64,000 nt of DNA from an uncultured Flavobacteriales bacterium (GCA_905478555.1 CAJQIZ010000018.1:42471-106470); one strand, 5' to 3'; shown: positions 25,283 to 34,796, counted from the stretch's first letter. Numbers and translations are program-made. The notes: generated by a model from the letters alone, not told the origin.

Positions 25283-27244
25283 TTATTCACCTTTATCTTC
25301 AAGGTTCTTTTTCAAATCAGACAACCCTGACAGATCTCCTAAAGTGGATTTCTGTTGAGTCTGTTGTATTTGTTTCACTACTTTTTCAGTAACAACTTTA
25401 GCTTGTTTTTTATTCTTTATTTCTTCTTCTCTAAAAGTAGAAGTATGAGAAACTAATATTCTTCTATTTTCTTTTGAAAACTCTAACACTCTAAACATTG
25501 CAGTATCTCCTACAACTAATTTGTTACCATCTTCTTTTTCAAGATGCCTTAAAGGAGCAAACGCTTCTACTTCATCTCCAATAGAAATGATAGAACCTTT
25601 AGCGAAAATTTCTTTCACTGTACCTTCAAAGTCGTTTCCAATAACATAAGTAACTGCATAATTATCCCAAGGATCTACCTCAGTTTGTTTATGACCTAAA
25701 CTAATTCTTCTGTTATCAACATCTACTTCTAATACAATAACTTCCATATTCTCACCTACTTTAGTAAACTCAGCAGGATGTTTTACTTTTTTAGTCCAAG
25801 ATAAATCAGAGATATGTACTAAACCATCTATCCCTTCTTCTAATTCAACAAAAATACCGAAATTAGTAAAGTTTCTTATTTTAACAGTATGTCTTGAATC
25901 AACAGAATATTTTTTATCAATATTCGACCAAGGATCTTCAGAAAGTTGTTTGATACCTAATGACATTTTTCTGTCATCTCTATCTAAAGTTAATAACTTA
26001 GCTTCAATTGCATCACCTACTTTATAGAAATCTCCAGCACTCTTAAGGTGAGTAGACCAAGACATTTCAGATACATGAACTAAAGCTTCAATTCCTGTTT
26101 GTATTTCAACGAATACTCCGTAATCAGCAACCACAACAACTTTACCAGTTACTGTATCTCCTTCTTTCATTTTTTCATCTAAAGAATCCCAAGGGTGCTC
26201 TCCTAATTGTTTTACACCTAATTGAATTCTTTTCTTTTCTTTGTCAAACTCTAAGATAACAACATTAATTGTTTCGTCTAATTTAACCACTTCTTCTGGG
26301 TGAGAAACTCTACCCCATGATAAGTCAGTAATATGAACTAATCCATCAACACCACCTAAATCAACAAATACTCCGTAAGATGTTATGTTTTTAACCACAC
26401 CTTCAATTACTTGTCCTTTTTCTAATTTAGACATGATTTCTTCTTTCTGACCTTCAAGATCTGCTTCAATAAGAGCTTTATGAGATACTACAACATTTCT
26501 GTAAGCCTCATTAACTTTAACTACCTTGAATTCCATATTTCTACCAACATACTCATCATAATCTCTAATAGGCTTAACATCTATTTGAGATCCTGGTAAG
26601 AAGGCTTCAATACCATACACCTCAGCAATCATACCTCCTTTAGTCCTACTCTTAATTTTACCTTGAACTACTTCTCCAGTTTCTAAAGCGATATTCACTT
26701 TCTCCCAAGCTCTTAATACTCTTGCTCTTCTGTGAGATAAGATTAATTGTCCGTTTTTATCTTCTTGTTTTTCAACTAGAATTTCAACTTCATCACCAAC
26801 TTTTAAATCTTCATTATATTTAAATTCTGAACTAGAAATAATACCATCCGATTTAAAGTTAATATCTACAATAACTTCTCTATCTGAAATACTGACAACT
26901 TTACCGTCTAATACTTGTTTCTCTTCAATTTTCGGCATTGTAGAAGAATACATTGTTTCTTCTTCTTTGTTTAAGATTTCCACGAAACTTTCTGTTAATA
27001 AAGTAGACCAATCAAAGTCTTCTGCTTTCGCTCTAGGTTCTTCTTCTTTAGTTTCTATTTCTTCTAACTTAACTTCTTCAACAAAAGCTGCAGTAGTTGC
27101 TTCCACAGCAACTTCTTTAACTTCTTCAACTTTTTCGGTAGATTTTGATGTCGCTTTCTTAGTAGTTTTAGCCGCTTTATTTACAGTCTTTTTTACTGTA
27201 GTTTTTGTTTCTTTTTTTACTTCTTTTTCTAACATCTGAATCAT
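25283..27244 (-). CDS. rpsA: 30S ribosomal protein S1
   Basis: A 653-residue S1 protein, which binds mRNA on the 30S subunit during initiation. After an N-terminal Lys/Glu/Ala/Thr-rich extension of about 100 residues (VKKETKTTVKKTVNKAAKTT and similar) come six S1/OB domains, starting near VLDGKVVSISDREVIVDINF, VVQGKIKSRTKGGMIAEVYG, VIEGVVKNITSYGVFVDLGG, TVTGKVVVVADYGVFVEIQT, HTVKIRNFTNFGIFVELEEG and DFEGTVKEIFAKGSIISIGD. The start could be either of two ATGs 9 bases apart (27244 or 27235). It has its own promoter, a structured leader and a terminator, so it is monocistronic. Confidence 0.96.
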   Translation of the reverse strand: MIQMLEKEVKKETKTTVKKTVNKAAKTTKKATSKSTEKVEEVKEVAVEATTAAFVEEVKLEEIETKEEEPRAKAEDFDWSTLLTESFVEILNKEEETMYSSTMPKIEEKQVLDGKVVSISDREVIVDINFKSDGIISSSEFKYNEDLKVGDEVEILVEKQEDKNGQLILSHRRARVLRAWEKVNIALETGEVVQGKIKSRTKGGMIAEVYGIEAFLPGSQIDVKPIRDYDEYVGRNMEFKVVKVNEAYRNVVVSHKALIEADLEGQKEEIMSKLEKGQVIEGVVKNITSYGVFVDLGGVDGLVHITDLSWGRVSHPEEVVKLDETINVVILEFDKEKKRIQLGVKQLGEHPWDSLDEKMKEGDTVTGKVVVVADYGVFVEIQTGIEALVHVSEMSWSTHLKSAGDFYKVGDAIEAKLLTLDRDDRKMSLGIKQLSEDPWSNIDKKYSVDSRHTVKIRNFTNFGIFVELEEGIDGLVHISDLSWTKKVKHPAEFTKVGENMEVIVLEVDVDNRRISLGHKQTEVDPWDNYAVTYVIGNDFEGTVKEIFAKGSIISIGDEVEAFAPLRHLEKEDGNKLVVGDTAMFRVLEFSKENRRILVSHTSTFREEEIKNKKQAKVVTEKVVKQIQQTQQKSTLGDLSGLSDLKKNLEDKGE

Positions 27245-27285
27245 TTTCTCTTGTATCTCGAAACCATTTAAGGTTAATGTTTGGT

Positions 27286-27351
27286 ATTCCGAGAGGAATT
27301 ATTTTATATTTTTAGTCCTTTTTACACCTTAAAATTAACACTGTAAAAAGG
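27286..27351 (-). promoter_or_regulatory. Structured 5' leader of rpsA mRNA
   Basis: An inverted repeat CCTTTTTACA (27317-27326) / TGTAAAAAGG (27342-27351) with a 15-base loop lies at the very start of the predicted transcript, just inside the -7 element. A second short hairpin, ATTCC/GGAAT with a 4-base loop (27286-27299), follows before the start codon at 27244. S1 autoregulates its own translation in other bacteria; a similar role here is inference. Confidence 0.5.
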
Positions 27352-27355
27352 TTTG

Positions 27356-27363
27356 CAAATATA
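27356..27363 (-). promoter_or_regulatory. Candidate -7 element for rpsA
   Basis: TATATTTG on the minus strand. Transcription would begin near 27350, giving a leader of about 106 bases. No TTTG -33 at normal spacing. Confidence 0.5.
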
Positions 27364-27392
27364 CAATAATCAGCAAAATAGAAGTATTTTTT

Positions 27393-28268
27393 TTATTTTA
27401 TTTCGGAAATGTATTCCGACACCCTTTCCATTAGCCACAAAGGGGTAGATGTTGCACCACAAATACCTACAGAATTAGCACTAACAAACCATTCCTTTTT
27501 TATTTCATCTACATCCGAAATAAAATAAGAATCTGAATTTTCATCTTTACAAGAAGCGTATAACATTTTCCCATTAGAACTTTTAGTACCACTTACAAAA
27601 ACAATTACGTCATGTTTCTCTGAAAACTTCTTTAATTGTGGCTCTCTTCCAGAAACCTGCCTACACAAAGTATCGTTCACAACAAATTGCAAGGGATCAG
27701 AAAAACCATGAGATTGTCTTCTCTGCTCAATTTCAATTTTAAGATCCGCATATGCCTTAGGGTTTTTAGTAGTTTGCGAATACATAAATATTGGCCTTGT
27801 GAAATCTAATTGATTTAAATCCTCAACAGAAGAAACCAACACTGCATCTCCTCCAATCTGACCTATTAAACCAGTAATTTCAGCATGACCCTTTTTACCA
27901 TACACAACAATTTGTCCATTAATTTTAGAGACATCCTTATATCCTTCCTTAATTTGATGTTGTAATTTCAACACAACAGGACAAGAAGCATCTAATAACT
28001 GAATATTATTTTCCATTGCAATTTTATAAGTTGATGGTGGCTCTCCGTGAGCTCTAATCAATACTTTGCAATCTTTATATTTTTTTAAATCATCATGGCT
28101 AATAATTTCTAAACCTAAATCATTTAATCTTTCTACCTCTTTATTATTATGAACAATATCACCTAAACAATAAAGTTTATCACTTTTAACTAGTTCATCT
28201 TCTGCCATCTGGATAGCGTACACTACCCCAAAACAGAAACCAGAATACTTATCAATTTCTATGTTCAT
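27393..28268 (-). CDS. ispH: 4-hydroxy-3-methylbut-2-enyl diphosphate reductase (IspH/LytB)
   Basis: The last enzyme of the MEP isoprenoid pathway, reducing HMBPP to IPP and DMAPP with a [4Fe-4S] cluster. The 291-residue protein shows the three cluster cysteines: Cys12 (GFCFGVVYAI), Cys96 (LDASCPVVLK) and Cys202 (NDTLCRQVSGREP). It also has the His-containing IRAHGEPPS, GKKGHAEITGL, the TTKNP motif and FVSGTKSSNGKMLY. The gene overlaps the end of cmk by 4 bases (ATGA), so porQ, cmk and ispH form one coupled operon. Confidence 0.96.
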   Translation of the reverse strand: MNIEIDKYSGFCFGVVYAIQMAEDELVKSDKLYCLGDIVHNNKEVERLNDLGLEIISHDDLKKYKDCKVLIRAHGEPPSTYKIAMENNIQLLDASCPVVLKLQHQIKEGYKDVSKINGQIVVYGKKGHAEITGLIGQIGGDAVLVSSVEDLNQLDFTRPIFMYSQTTKNPKAYADLKIEIEQRRQSHGFSDPLQFVVNDTLCRQVSGREPQLKKFSEKHDVIVFVSGTKSSNGKMLYASCKDENSDSYFISDVDEIKKEWFVSANSVGICGATSTPLWLMERVSEYISEIK

Positions 28269-28957
28269 TTTTTTAAAATTTTATCTATTTGAGAGAAAAT
28301 AAGTATATTTTGTTCTTCTAAAGATATTTGTGAATTATCAATTAAAATAGCGCCTTCCGCCATTTTCAAAGGGTTTATCTTTCTACTTGTATCGTTACTA
28401 TCTCTCATTTCTATATTATCTAACACCTGAGTAAAACTCACCTCTTCATTTTTCAACTTTAACTCCCTTAATCTCCTACCAGCTCTAACCTCAGCATCAG
28501 CAGTTATAAAGAACTTTACTTCCGCATCAGGGAAAACCTTAGTACCAATATCCCTTCCATCCATTACTACATTTTTCTGTTCCCCTATTTTTTGTTGCAG
28601 AAAAACCAACTTTTCTCTAACCATCTGAATTTTAGCAATAATACTAACATTTTCCGAAACCTCAATCCCTCTAATCTCATCTTCAACATTTATCTGATTA
28701 AGTATAGTGTGAGACATCTCTTCTTTCAAATCATATACAAACTCTACATTAATATTAGAAAGGTTACTCTCTAACATATCTATATTTACTACTCCATTTA
28801 CTATAATATTATTCTGTATACAATACAAAGTTATAGCACGATACATAGCTCCGGTATCTATATATCTCATTTTATATTTCATAGAAATTGCTTTAGCGAC
28901 AGTACTTTTCCCACAAGAAGAAAATCCATCAATAGCAATATTAATTTTTCTACTCAT
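28265..28957 (-). CDS. cmk: Cytidylate kinase
   Basis: A 230-residue (d)CMP kinase, supplying CDP/dCDP. It has the P-loop IDGFSSCGKSTVAKAIS (about 8-24), YIDTGAMYRAITLYC, the NMP-binding MDGRDIGTKVFPDAEVKFF, the Arg-rich lid AEVRAGRRLRELK, and RDSNDTSRKINPLKMAEGAI near the end, all standard for Cmk. It overlaps porQ by one base (TAATG) and ispH by four, so all three should be translated from one mRNA. Confidence 0.96.
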   Translation of the reverse strand: MSRKINIAIDGFSSCGKSTVAKAISMKYKMRYIDTGAMYRAITLYCIQNNIIVNGVVNIDMLESNLSNINVEFVYDLKEEMSHTILNQINVEDEIRGIEVSENVSIIAKIQMVREKLVFLQQKIGEQKNVVMDGRDIGTKVFPDAEVKFFITADAEVRAGRRLRELKLKNEEVSFTQVLDNIEMRDSNDTSRKINPLKMAEGAILIDNSQISLEEQNILIFSQIDKILKK

Positions 28958-29982
28958 TATAAACTGAAATTTGACAAGTTAGTAATTAAGGAAAAACTAT
29001 TTAACACAGAAGAAGAATGCAAAGCACTTCTGGAATAGTTAATCTGTATTTTCTTAAAAGAAAAACCCATGCCCCAAGAAAATCCACTCATTGAAAAGGA
29101 AGAAGATAATTTTAAATCTTCTCTTCTCTGAAAGTTAAAACCTGCTCTTAAATACAAACTTTTCCTAAAAGGATTTAACTCTCCACCCAAAATAACATGT
29201 CTCAACATTTTTTTAGCAACAGTCTCCTTTTTTATAATTATAGTATTGGTAGTAAGATCGTAGATAGTATTTAAATTATAATCGTTAGAGATATCATAAA
29301 CATTAAGATGGTGAAGTACTAAAGAATAACGAAAAGGAAGATGTTGTAATGATTTAGACAAACCTAATTGAATTTCGAAAGGTAAGTTTTCAGAATTAGA
29401 AGTATACGACTTAATTGGTTTACCCATATTTTTAAAAAGTATAGTAGCCGCTAAATTATTTTCTTTATTAAAATAGGTAGTAGAAACATTAGAAGACAAA
29501 GACAAGGAATGGTAACTTTCTAACTGAGAGTTAAGAAGCTTAATATTAGTACCTATTGTAAATTTATCACTTAACTGCTTTGCGGTTCCTAAAGTGAAAA
29601 TTTGTTGGTTTGCAGTAAATACTGAAGTAGAATTCCCAGTAGCATCCGAACCAATAAATTCTCCATAATTTATAGCATCTAATCCAGAAAAGATCATTGA
29701 ATTATTGGATATTTTTTGAGCGTAATGGAAAGAGATAAAATTAATATCCGAAACATAATCTACAAAATTAAAAGACATTTGTCTGTTCATTTCTTTATTT
29801 AACAAAGATGGAGCCTGAAAAGCTAGACTAACATCATTATCAACAATAGATATAACATCTCCTCCCATGGATAAAACACGAGAAGAGTTATTTAAATTTA
29901 AAGAATTATAAGATGAATTCTGTATCTGAGCAAATAGAATATTCGGTAAAAAGACACTTATTATGATGAATTTTCTGATCAT
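28957..29982 (-). CDS. porQ: Type IX secretion system protein PorQ
   Basis: A 341-residue outer-membrane protein with signal peptide MIRKFIIISVFLPNILFAQ. The opening YNSLNLNNSSRVLSMGGDVISIVDNDVSLAFQAPSLL and the all-beta remainder, with alternating strands ending SSVLNSFSLITNLSNFSL, match PorQ, a PorV-like porin of the T9SS attachment complex. The neighbours cmk and ispH directly downstream agree with the synteny I recall in other Bacteroidota. In Porphyromonas PorQ helps attach A-LPS to cargo together with PorU, PorV and PorZ; the exact role here is inferred. Confidence 0.88.
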   Translation of the reverse strand: MIRKFIIISVFLPNILFAQIQNSSYNSLNLNNSSRVLSMGGDVISIVDNDVSLAFQAPSLLNKEMNRQMSFNFVDYVSDINFISFHYAQKISNNSMIFSGLDAINYGEFIGSDATGNSTSVFTANQQIFTLGTAKQLSDKFTIGTNIKLLNSQLESYHSLSLSSNVSTTYFNKENNLAATILFKNMGKPIKSYTSNSENLPFEIQLGLSKSLQHLPFRYSLVLHHLNVYDISNDYNLNTIYDLTTNTIIIKKETVAKKMLRHVILGGELNPFRKSLYLRAGFNFQRREDLKLSSSFSMSGFSWGMGFSFKKIQINYSRSALHSSSVLNSFSLITNLSNFSL

Positions 29983-29997
29983 CTATTTATAATATAT

Positions 29998-30603
29998 TTA
30001 TAACTTTACTCCAAAGTTAAAGCCAATTTTTGGTATAACTCCTGTATAAAATCTTGCATCATAGTTAGTAGATCTTCTATTTCCCGCCTCAACAGAATAC
30101 TGAATTCCACCACCTAAAAAGAAATCGAACACAAGAACATTTGACATAACATATTGAACCCCCATAACAATTCCCGCTTGTCCAATTTTAGAGCTAGCAG
30201 TGACAGAAATTTCTTCATCCCAACTAGCAATGTAGTTTCCTAAATCATCATACTCATAACGCCAATCTCTATAAGTGTGATTCATTTTAAAATAAGATAA
30301 CATTCCAAAAGGAGAAACGTAAATACCATTTAAATTAGATTCTGAATTTTTAAATTTTAAAACATATTTCCGTAATTGAATTTCAGCAGTAAGTCCAATT
30401 TCATCTTCATAGTTCCATCCATCTTCTGTTAAATGGATCCCTCCACTATAGTTTACAGATTTATTGCCATCTAACTCCTTTTCTATACTTAAGTTAAAAG
30501 TAGCGTCTATAAAATGGAATGGACTATTTTTAAGTAAAATATCTTGTGCATTTAGTATAGTAAATCCAAATAATCCAAGCCCAACTAGCATTATTTTTTT
30601 CAT
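29998..30603 (-). CDS. Exported beta-rich hypothetical protein
   Basis: A 201-residue protein with signal peptide MKKIMLVGLGLFGFTILNAQ and an even pattern of amphipathic strands: LNLSIEKELDGNKSVNYSGG-like start, IGLTAEIQLRKYVLKFKNSE, YVSPFGMLSYFKMNHTY, VLVFDFFLGGGIQYSVEAG and a terminal IPKIGFNFGVKL ending in a hydrophobic residue. This looks like a small eight-stranded outer-membrane barrel of the DUF3575/OprF-like kind, but no specific family is recognised. It ends 15 bases before porQ on the same strand and could be co-transcribed with it. Confidence 0.75.
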   Translation of the reverse strand: MKKIMLVGLGLFGFTILNAQDILLKNSPFHFIDATFNLSIEKELDGNKSVNYSGGIHLTEDGWNYEDEIGLTAEIQLRKYVLKFKNSESNLNGIYVSPFGMLSYFKMNHTYRDWRYEYDDLGNYIASWDEEISVTASSKIGQAGIVMGVQYVMSNVLVFDFFLGGGIQYSVEAGNRRSTNYDARFYTGVIPKIGFNFGVKL

Positions 30604-30668
30604 TTTTTATTTATTTTACTATGATTAACTAATTTATTGTCTTTTTATTATTAGCAAAACTAATATAT

Positions 30669-33116
30669 TTATACAATATACGGATTACTTACTTTTGATT
30701 TTAATAAAGCAATTTCTATCACCTCATTCATCTTTTTTACATAATGAAATTTTAACCCTTTTAAATATTTTTTTTCTATATCTAAAATATCTTTTCTGTT
30801 AGCATCACACAAAATAATCTCTTTTATACCCGATCGCTTTGCAGCCAACATTTTTTCTTTTATACCTCCTACAGGTAACACCGTTCCCCTTAAAGTAATC
30901 TCACCTGTCATAGCTAAATTACTTTTTACTTTTCTACCAGTAAAAGAAGACACTAAAGAAGTAAACATAGTAACCCCAGCTGAAGGTCCATCTTTTGGAG
31001 TAGCGCCTTCAGGAACATGAACATGAGTATTCCACTTAGAGAAGACGTCATTACTTATTCCGTATTCCATCGAATGGGACTTTAAATACTCTAAAGCAAT
31101 AGTAGAAGACTCTTTCATCACCTTACCTAGATTACCTGTAATAGTCATCTGTCCCTTCCCCTTACTTAATGTAGATTCAATAAATAGAATATCTCCACCA
31201 ACAGAAGTCCAGGCCAAACCCGTAACCACTCCAGCAACATCATTGTCAATACTTTTATCTCTATCAAAACTAGAAGGACCAAGAATTTTCTCTAATCTTT
31301 CTAAAGTAATTTTCACATCATAAGATTCTTCCATAGCAACTGATTTAGCTGCAAACCTCACTACTTTAGCTATATTCTTATCCAGACCTCTAACCCCAGA
31401 TTCTCTAGTATATCCATCAACAATTTTCTCTAAAACTGTATCTGAAAGTTGTATATCTTTTTTCGTTAAACCGTGCTCTTTTATTTGTTTTGGCAATAAA
31501 TGTCTTTTCGCTATTTCCACCTTCTCTTCTATAGTATATCCATTTATTTCAATTATCTCCATTCTATCTCTAAGTGCTGGTTGAATTGTAGAAAGAGAGT
31601 TAGCAGTTGCAACAAATAATATCTTACTTAAATCAAATCCTAATTCTAAATAATTATCATGAAAACTATTATTTTGCTCCGGATCTAAAACCTCTAAAAG
31701 AGCAGAAGAAGGATCTCCATGCATATCTCTTGTTACTTTATCAATTTCATCTAAAACAAAAACTGGATTAGAAGAACTTGCTTTATTTACAGATTTAATA
31801 ATTCTACCTGGCATAGCGCCAATATATGTTCTTCTATGACCTCTTATTTCTGCTTCATCTCTTAGTCCTCCTAAAGAAACACGAACATATTCCCTATCTA
31901 AACTCTCTGCTATTGACCTCCCTAAAGATGTTTTACCAACACCAGGAGGTCCATACAAACACAATATCGGAGATTTCATATCGCCTTTAAGTTTTAAAAC
32001 TGCAAGATGTTCAATTATTCTTTCTTTTACTTTATCTAAACCAAAATGATCTCTATCTAATATTGATTTGGCTCTTTTCAAATCAAATTTATCCTCTGTA
32101 AATTCGTTCCAAGGAAGTTCCAACATCAACTCTAAATAGCTTCTCTGTACAGAGAAATCTGCCATACTAGGATTCATTCTTTGAAGTTTTTTTAATCCTT
32201 TATCAAACTCCTCTGATACTTCTTTATTCCACTTCTTTTTGAATGATTGCTTACGCATTTCCTCTACTTCCTTTTCAGACCCAGCTCCTCCCAATTCTTC
32301 CTGAATAGCCTTCATCTGTTGTTGCAAATAATATTCTCTCTGTTGCTGATCTAAATCAGTTTTCACTTTAGATTGAATCTCATTCTTCATCTCCAACATT
32401 TGCAACTCCTTTATCAGTAATGAAAGTGCTTTATTAGCTCTGTCAAACAAATCTGTGTTCTCTAAAAGATTTTGCTTTTCTTTCAAAGAAATATTCATAT
32501 TAGAAGAAACAAAATTTATTAAGAAAGAAGTGCTTTCTATATTTTTAATAGCTATTGTAGCCTCAGTTGGAATGTTTGGAGATAATTCTATTATATTTAA
32601 TGCTAAATCTTTTACTGAATCTACTAAAGCTTTAAATTCTTTATCTGATTTTGAAGGTTTTGCTTCTACTAACTCTGTCACAGAAGCTTTGTAAAAAGGT
32701 TCCTCTTGCATCATTTCCCCTAATTCAAATCTTTTTCTACCTTGAATAATTGCCGTTATATTTCCATCAGGCATTATTAGCATCTTCAAAATATGAGCAA
32801 CAGTACCAACGGTATTTAGGTCCGACACTTCTGGCATCTCAATAGTTGCATCTTTCTGAGATAAAACTCCTATGATTTTATCTCTTTTATAAGTTTCTTT
32901 TATAAGCTTTATAGATCTATCTCTACCAATTGTAATTGGAATAATTACTCCAGGAAACAAAACTGTGTTTCTAAGTGGTAAAATAGGTAGAATATTAGGA
33001 GTTTCCTCCTTGTTTATTTGTTCCTCATCTTCATTACTCATTAATGGAAACATTTCTGTTTCTTCATCAAACGCATTTGAAAGTGAAAAACTAAAATCAT
33101 TTTTATGTTTCTTCAT
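30669..33116 (-). CDS. lon: ATP-dependent protease Lon
   Basis: An 815-residue LonA protease, which degrades misfolded and regulatory proteins. It has an N-terminal LAN domain (ILPILPLRNTVLFPGVIIPI), a coiled-coil segment (QQREYYLQQQMKAIQEELGG), the AAA+ module with GPPGVGKTSLGRSIA and FVLDEIDK, and the C-terminal Ser-Lys protease domain with HVPEGATPKDGPSAGVTM (nucleophile Ser near 713) and GGIKEKMLAAKRSG (Lys near 752). Length is typical. It stands alone, 66 bases upstream of the exported beta-rich gene. Confidence 0.97.
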   Translation of the reverse strand: MKKHKNDFSFSLSNAFDEETEMFPLMSNEDEEQINKEETPNILPILPLRNTVLFPGVIIPITIGRDRSIKLIKETYKRDKIIGVLSQKDATIEMPEVSDLNTVGTVAHILKMLIMPDGNITAIIQGRKRFELGEMMQEEPFYKASVTELVEAKPSKSDKEFKALVDSVKDLALNIIELSPNIPTEATIAIKNIESTSFLINFVSSNMNISLKEKQNLLENTDLFDRANKALSLLIKELQMLEMKNEIQSKVKTDLDQQQREYYLQQQMKAIQEELGGAGSEKEVEEMRKQSFKKKWNKEVSEEFDKGLKKLQRMNPSMADFSVQRSYLELMLELPWNEFTEDKFDLKRAKSILDRDHFGLDKVKERIIEHLAVLKLKGDMKSPILCLYGPPGVGKTSLGRSIAESLDREYVRVSLGGLRDEAEIRGHRRTYIGAMPGRIIKSVNKASSSNPVFVLDEIDKVTRDMHGDPSSALLEVLDPEQNNSFHDNYLELGFDLSKILFVATANSLSTIQPALRDRMEIIEINGYTIEEKVEIAKRHLLPKQIKEHGLTKKDIQLSDTVLEKIVDGYTRESGVRGLDKNIAKVVRFAAKSVAMEESYDVKITLERLEKILGPSSFDRDKSIDNDVAGVVTGLAWTSVGGDILFIESTLSKGKGQMTITGNLGKVMKESSTIALEYLKSHSMEYGISNDVFSKWNTHVHVPEGATPKDGPSAGVTMFTSLVSSFTGRKVKSNLAMTGEITLRGTVLPVGGIKEKMLAAKRSGIKEIILCDANRKDILDIEKKYLKGLKFHYVKKMNEVIEIALLKSKVSNPYIV

Positions 33117-33220
33117 TTTTATCCTCTTATATTATTAAATGTATAAATAACTTTTATTTCTACAAATAAACAGATTCAATTAATGTACCAAACGAAAAAA
33201 AAGGAAATATTGTCAGTGTT

Positions 33221-34378
33221 TTAGTAGTTTCTATACTTTGATGTCAGTTCAAAAACTTTTTCCAAAATAAATTTATCGGTATCAGAAAACTCAATATCTC
33301 TTCTTCCCATTACAACAGAAGCTACTTCAAAAACTTTATTTGTTTTATAAGTTGTAAAACCAGAAGCCCCTCCCCAACTAAAAGATGGAATAATATTTCT
33401 AGGAAAACCACTACCAAAAACATTTGCACTTACCCCAACAACAGTACCTGTATTAAACATAGTGTTTATACCACATTTAGAATGATCTGCCATTATCAGA
33501 CCACAAAATTGCAGTCCTGTTTTTTTAAACCTTTCTGTTTTATAATTCCATAATTTAACTTCAGCATAATTGTTTTTCAGATTAGAGTTATTGGTATCCG
33601 CACCTAAATTACACCACTCTCCTATTACAGAATTACCTAAAAAACCGTCATGAGATTTTGATGAATATCCAAAAAATACAGAATTATTAACTTCACCACC
33701 AACCTTGCAATAAGGACCCAAAGTAGTCGGTCCGTAAATTTTAGCCCCCATTTTAAGTGTTGAGTTATTACACATTGCAAATGGACCTCTAACTAAAGAA
33801 CCTTCCATTATCTCCGCATCTTTACCAATATAAATTGGTCCATCATTAGAATTCAAAACACTACACTCTACCTTAGCTCCTTTTTCTAAATAAATAGGAT
33901 TATTCCCTACCACTTTATTAGTGATAGAAAGTTCCTCTCCAGAGTCATCTTTTACTAAATGATTAAAATCAGATTTTATTTCATCTCCGTTTAAAGAGAA
34001 AATATCCCACAAATCATTTATTTTATTAAAAATAGAATGACTTTCAATAGCGTCTAATCCTACAGTATTCATATCATGATTACAAACTGCAATTACATCT
34101 CCATTATTTTCTAAAAACTCTCCATTCCTCAATGAGTTAATTTCTGTAATTAAATCTTGACTAGGTAATATAGACGAATCTATCCAAACATTATTTTTTT
34201 GTAAATGTATTGGATACTTTTCAGATAAATAATCTACCGTTTTTACTGATACGGATTTATAGTAAAATTCCCATTTTTGCTTAATACTTACTATCCCTAC
34301 TCTAAAATCAGAAATAGGACGCGTAAATGTTAAAGGATATAAGTTTTCTCTATCGCTATCAAATAAAATTATATTCAT
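33221..34378 (-). CDS. GlmU-like putative sugar-nucleotidyltransferase
   Basis: A 385-residue protein of the GlmU-related family common in Bacteroidota. The N-terminal part has NIILFDSDRENLYPLTFTRPISDFRVGI, a divergent Rossmann-like nucleotidyltransferase start without the usual LAGGxGTRM loop. The second half is a left-handed beta-helix with hexapeptide repeats (GPIYIGKDAEIMEGSLVRGP, TTLGPYCKVGGEVNNSVFFG, SVIGEWCNLGADTNNSNL). The true GlmU (UDP-GlcNAc synthesis) has a canonical N-terminal loop, so the substrate here is uncertain. Confidence 0.82.
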   Translation of the reverse strand: MNIILFDSDRENLYPLTFTRPISDFRVGIVSIKQKWEFYYKSVSVKTVDYLSEKYPIHLQKNNVWIDSSILPSQDLITEINSLRNGEFLENNGDVIAVCNHDMNTVGLDAIESHSIFNKINDLWDIFSLNGDEIKSDFNHLVKDDSGEELSITNKVVGNNPIYLEKGAKVECSVLNSNDGPIYIGKDAEIMEGSLVRGPFAMCNNSTLKMGAKIYGPTTLGPYCKVGGEVNNSVFFGYSSKSHDGFLGNSVIGEWCNLGADTNNSNLKNNYAEVKLWNYKTERFKKTGLQFCGLIMADHSKCGINTMFNTGTVVGVSANVFGSGFPRNIIPSFSWGGASGFTTYKTNKVFEVASVVMGRRDIEFSDTDKFILEKVFELTSKYRNY

Positions 34379-34394
34379 AATAAAAATTATTTTA

Positions 34395-34402
34395 CAAACT
34401 TA
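34395..34402 (-). promoter_or_regulatory. Candidate -7 element for the GlmU-like gene
   Basis: TAAGTTTG on the minus strand, 16 bases before the ATG, just after the rpmE2 terminator. Confidence 0.5.
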
Positions 34403-34404
34403 AA

Positions 34405-34440
34405 TAAAAAAGCCCACACTAAATAGTGTAGGCTTTTCTT
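34405..34440 (-). terminator. rpmE2 terminator
   Basis: GCCCACACTA (34412-34421) pairs with TAGTGTAGGC (34424-34433) with one C-A mismatch, extended by A/T pairs on both sides. The minus-strand transcript then meets a T-run from the A-tract at 34406-34411. It lies 20 bases after the rpmE2 stop codon. Confidence 0.8.
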
Positions 34441-34459
34441 TTATCTGTTAAAACTTAAA

Positions 34460-34714
34460 TTACTTTTTTAAGTTTTTATATCTATTCTTAAATTTATCAA
34501 TTCTACCAGCAGTATCAATAAGCTTACTTTTACCTGTATAGAAAGGGTGAGAATCGGAAGAAATCTCCATTTTAATTAATGGGTATTCGTTTCCGTCTGT
34601 AAATTTTATCTTCTCTTCAGAAGGTGTACAAGACTTTGTAAGCATCATGTAGTCAGTTGACATATCTTTAAATACGCATAATCTGTAATCTTCTGGGTGT
34701 ATTCCTGTTTTCAT
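34460..34714 (-). CDS. rpmE2: 50S ribosomal protein L31, type B
   Basis: An 84-residue L31 of the zinc-independent type [41 protein letters not shown] and the conserved [28 protein letters not shown]. The type A CxxC zinc motif is absent, as expected. An in-frame extension of 22 residues upstream contains the promoter element at 34748-34755, so the ATG at 34714 is the start. Confidence 0.96.
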   Translation of the reverse strand: MKTGIHPEDYRLCVFKDMSTDYMMLTKSCTPSEEKIKFTDGNEYPLIKMEISSDSHPFYTGKSKLIDTAGRIDKFKNRYKNLKK

Positions 34715-34747
34715 TTTTTTATATTTTTTATTCCCGAAATAGGACGG

Positions 34748-34781
34748 CAAAAATAGTAATTTATTAAAAACAAACAACAAA
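34748..34781 (-). promoter_or_regulatory. Bacteroidetes-type promoter of rpmE2
   Basis: On the minus strand TTTG (34778-34781), a 22-base spacer and TATTTTTG (34748-34755), 33 bases before the ATG at 34714. Confidence 0.6.
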
Positions 34782-34796
34782 AGTTATATTTTTATT

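Noticed and set aside
26967..27239. Plus-strand frame of 90 codons opposite the start of rpsA
   Set aside because: It is the mirror of the Lys/Glu/Ala-rich S1 extension and gives a Ser/Val/Phe-biased peptide; a shadow frame.
33221..34378. Naming this gene glmU
   Set aside because: The N-terminal nucleotidyltransferase loop of true GlmU is absent; only the family resemblance and beta-helix are clear.
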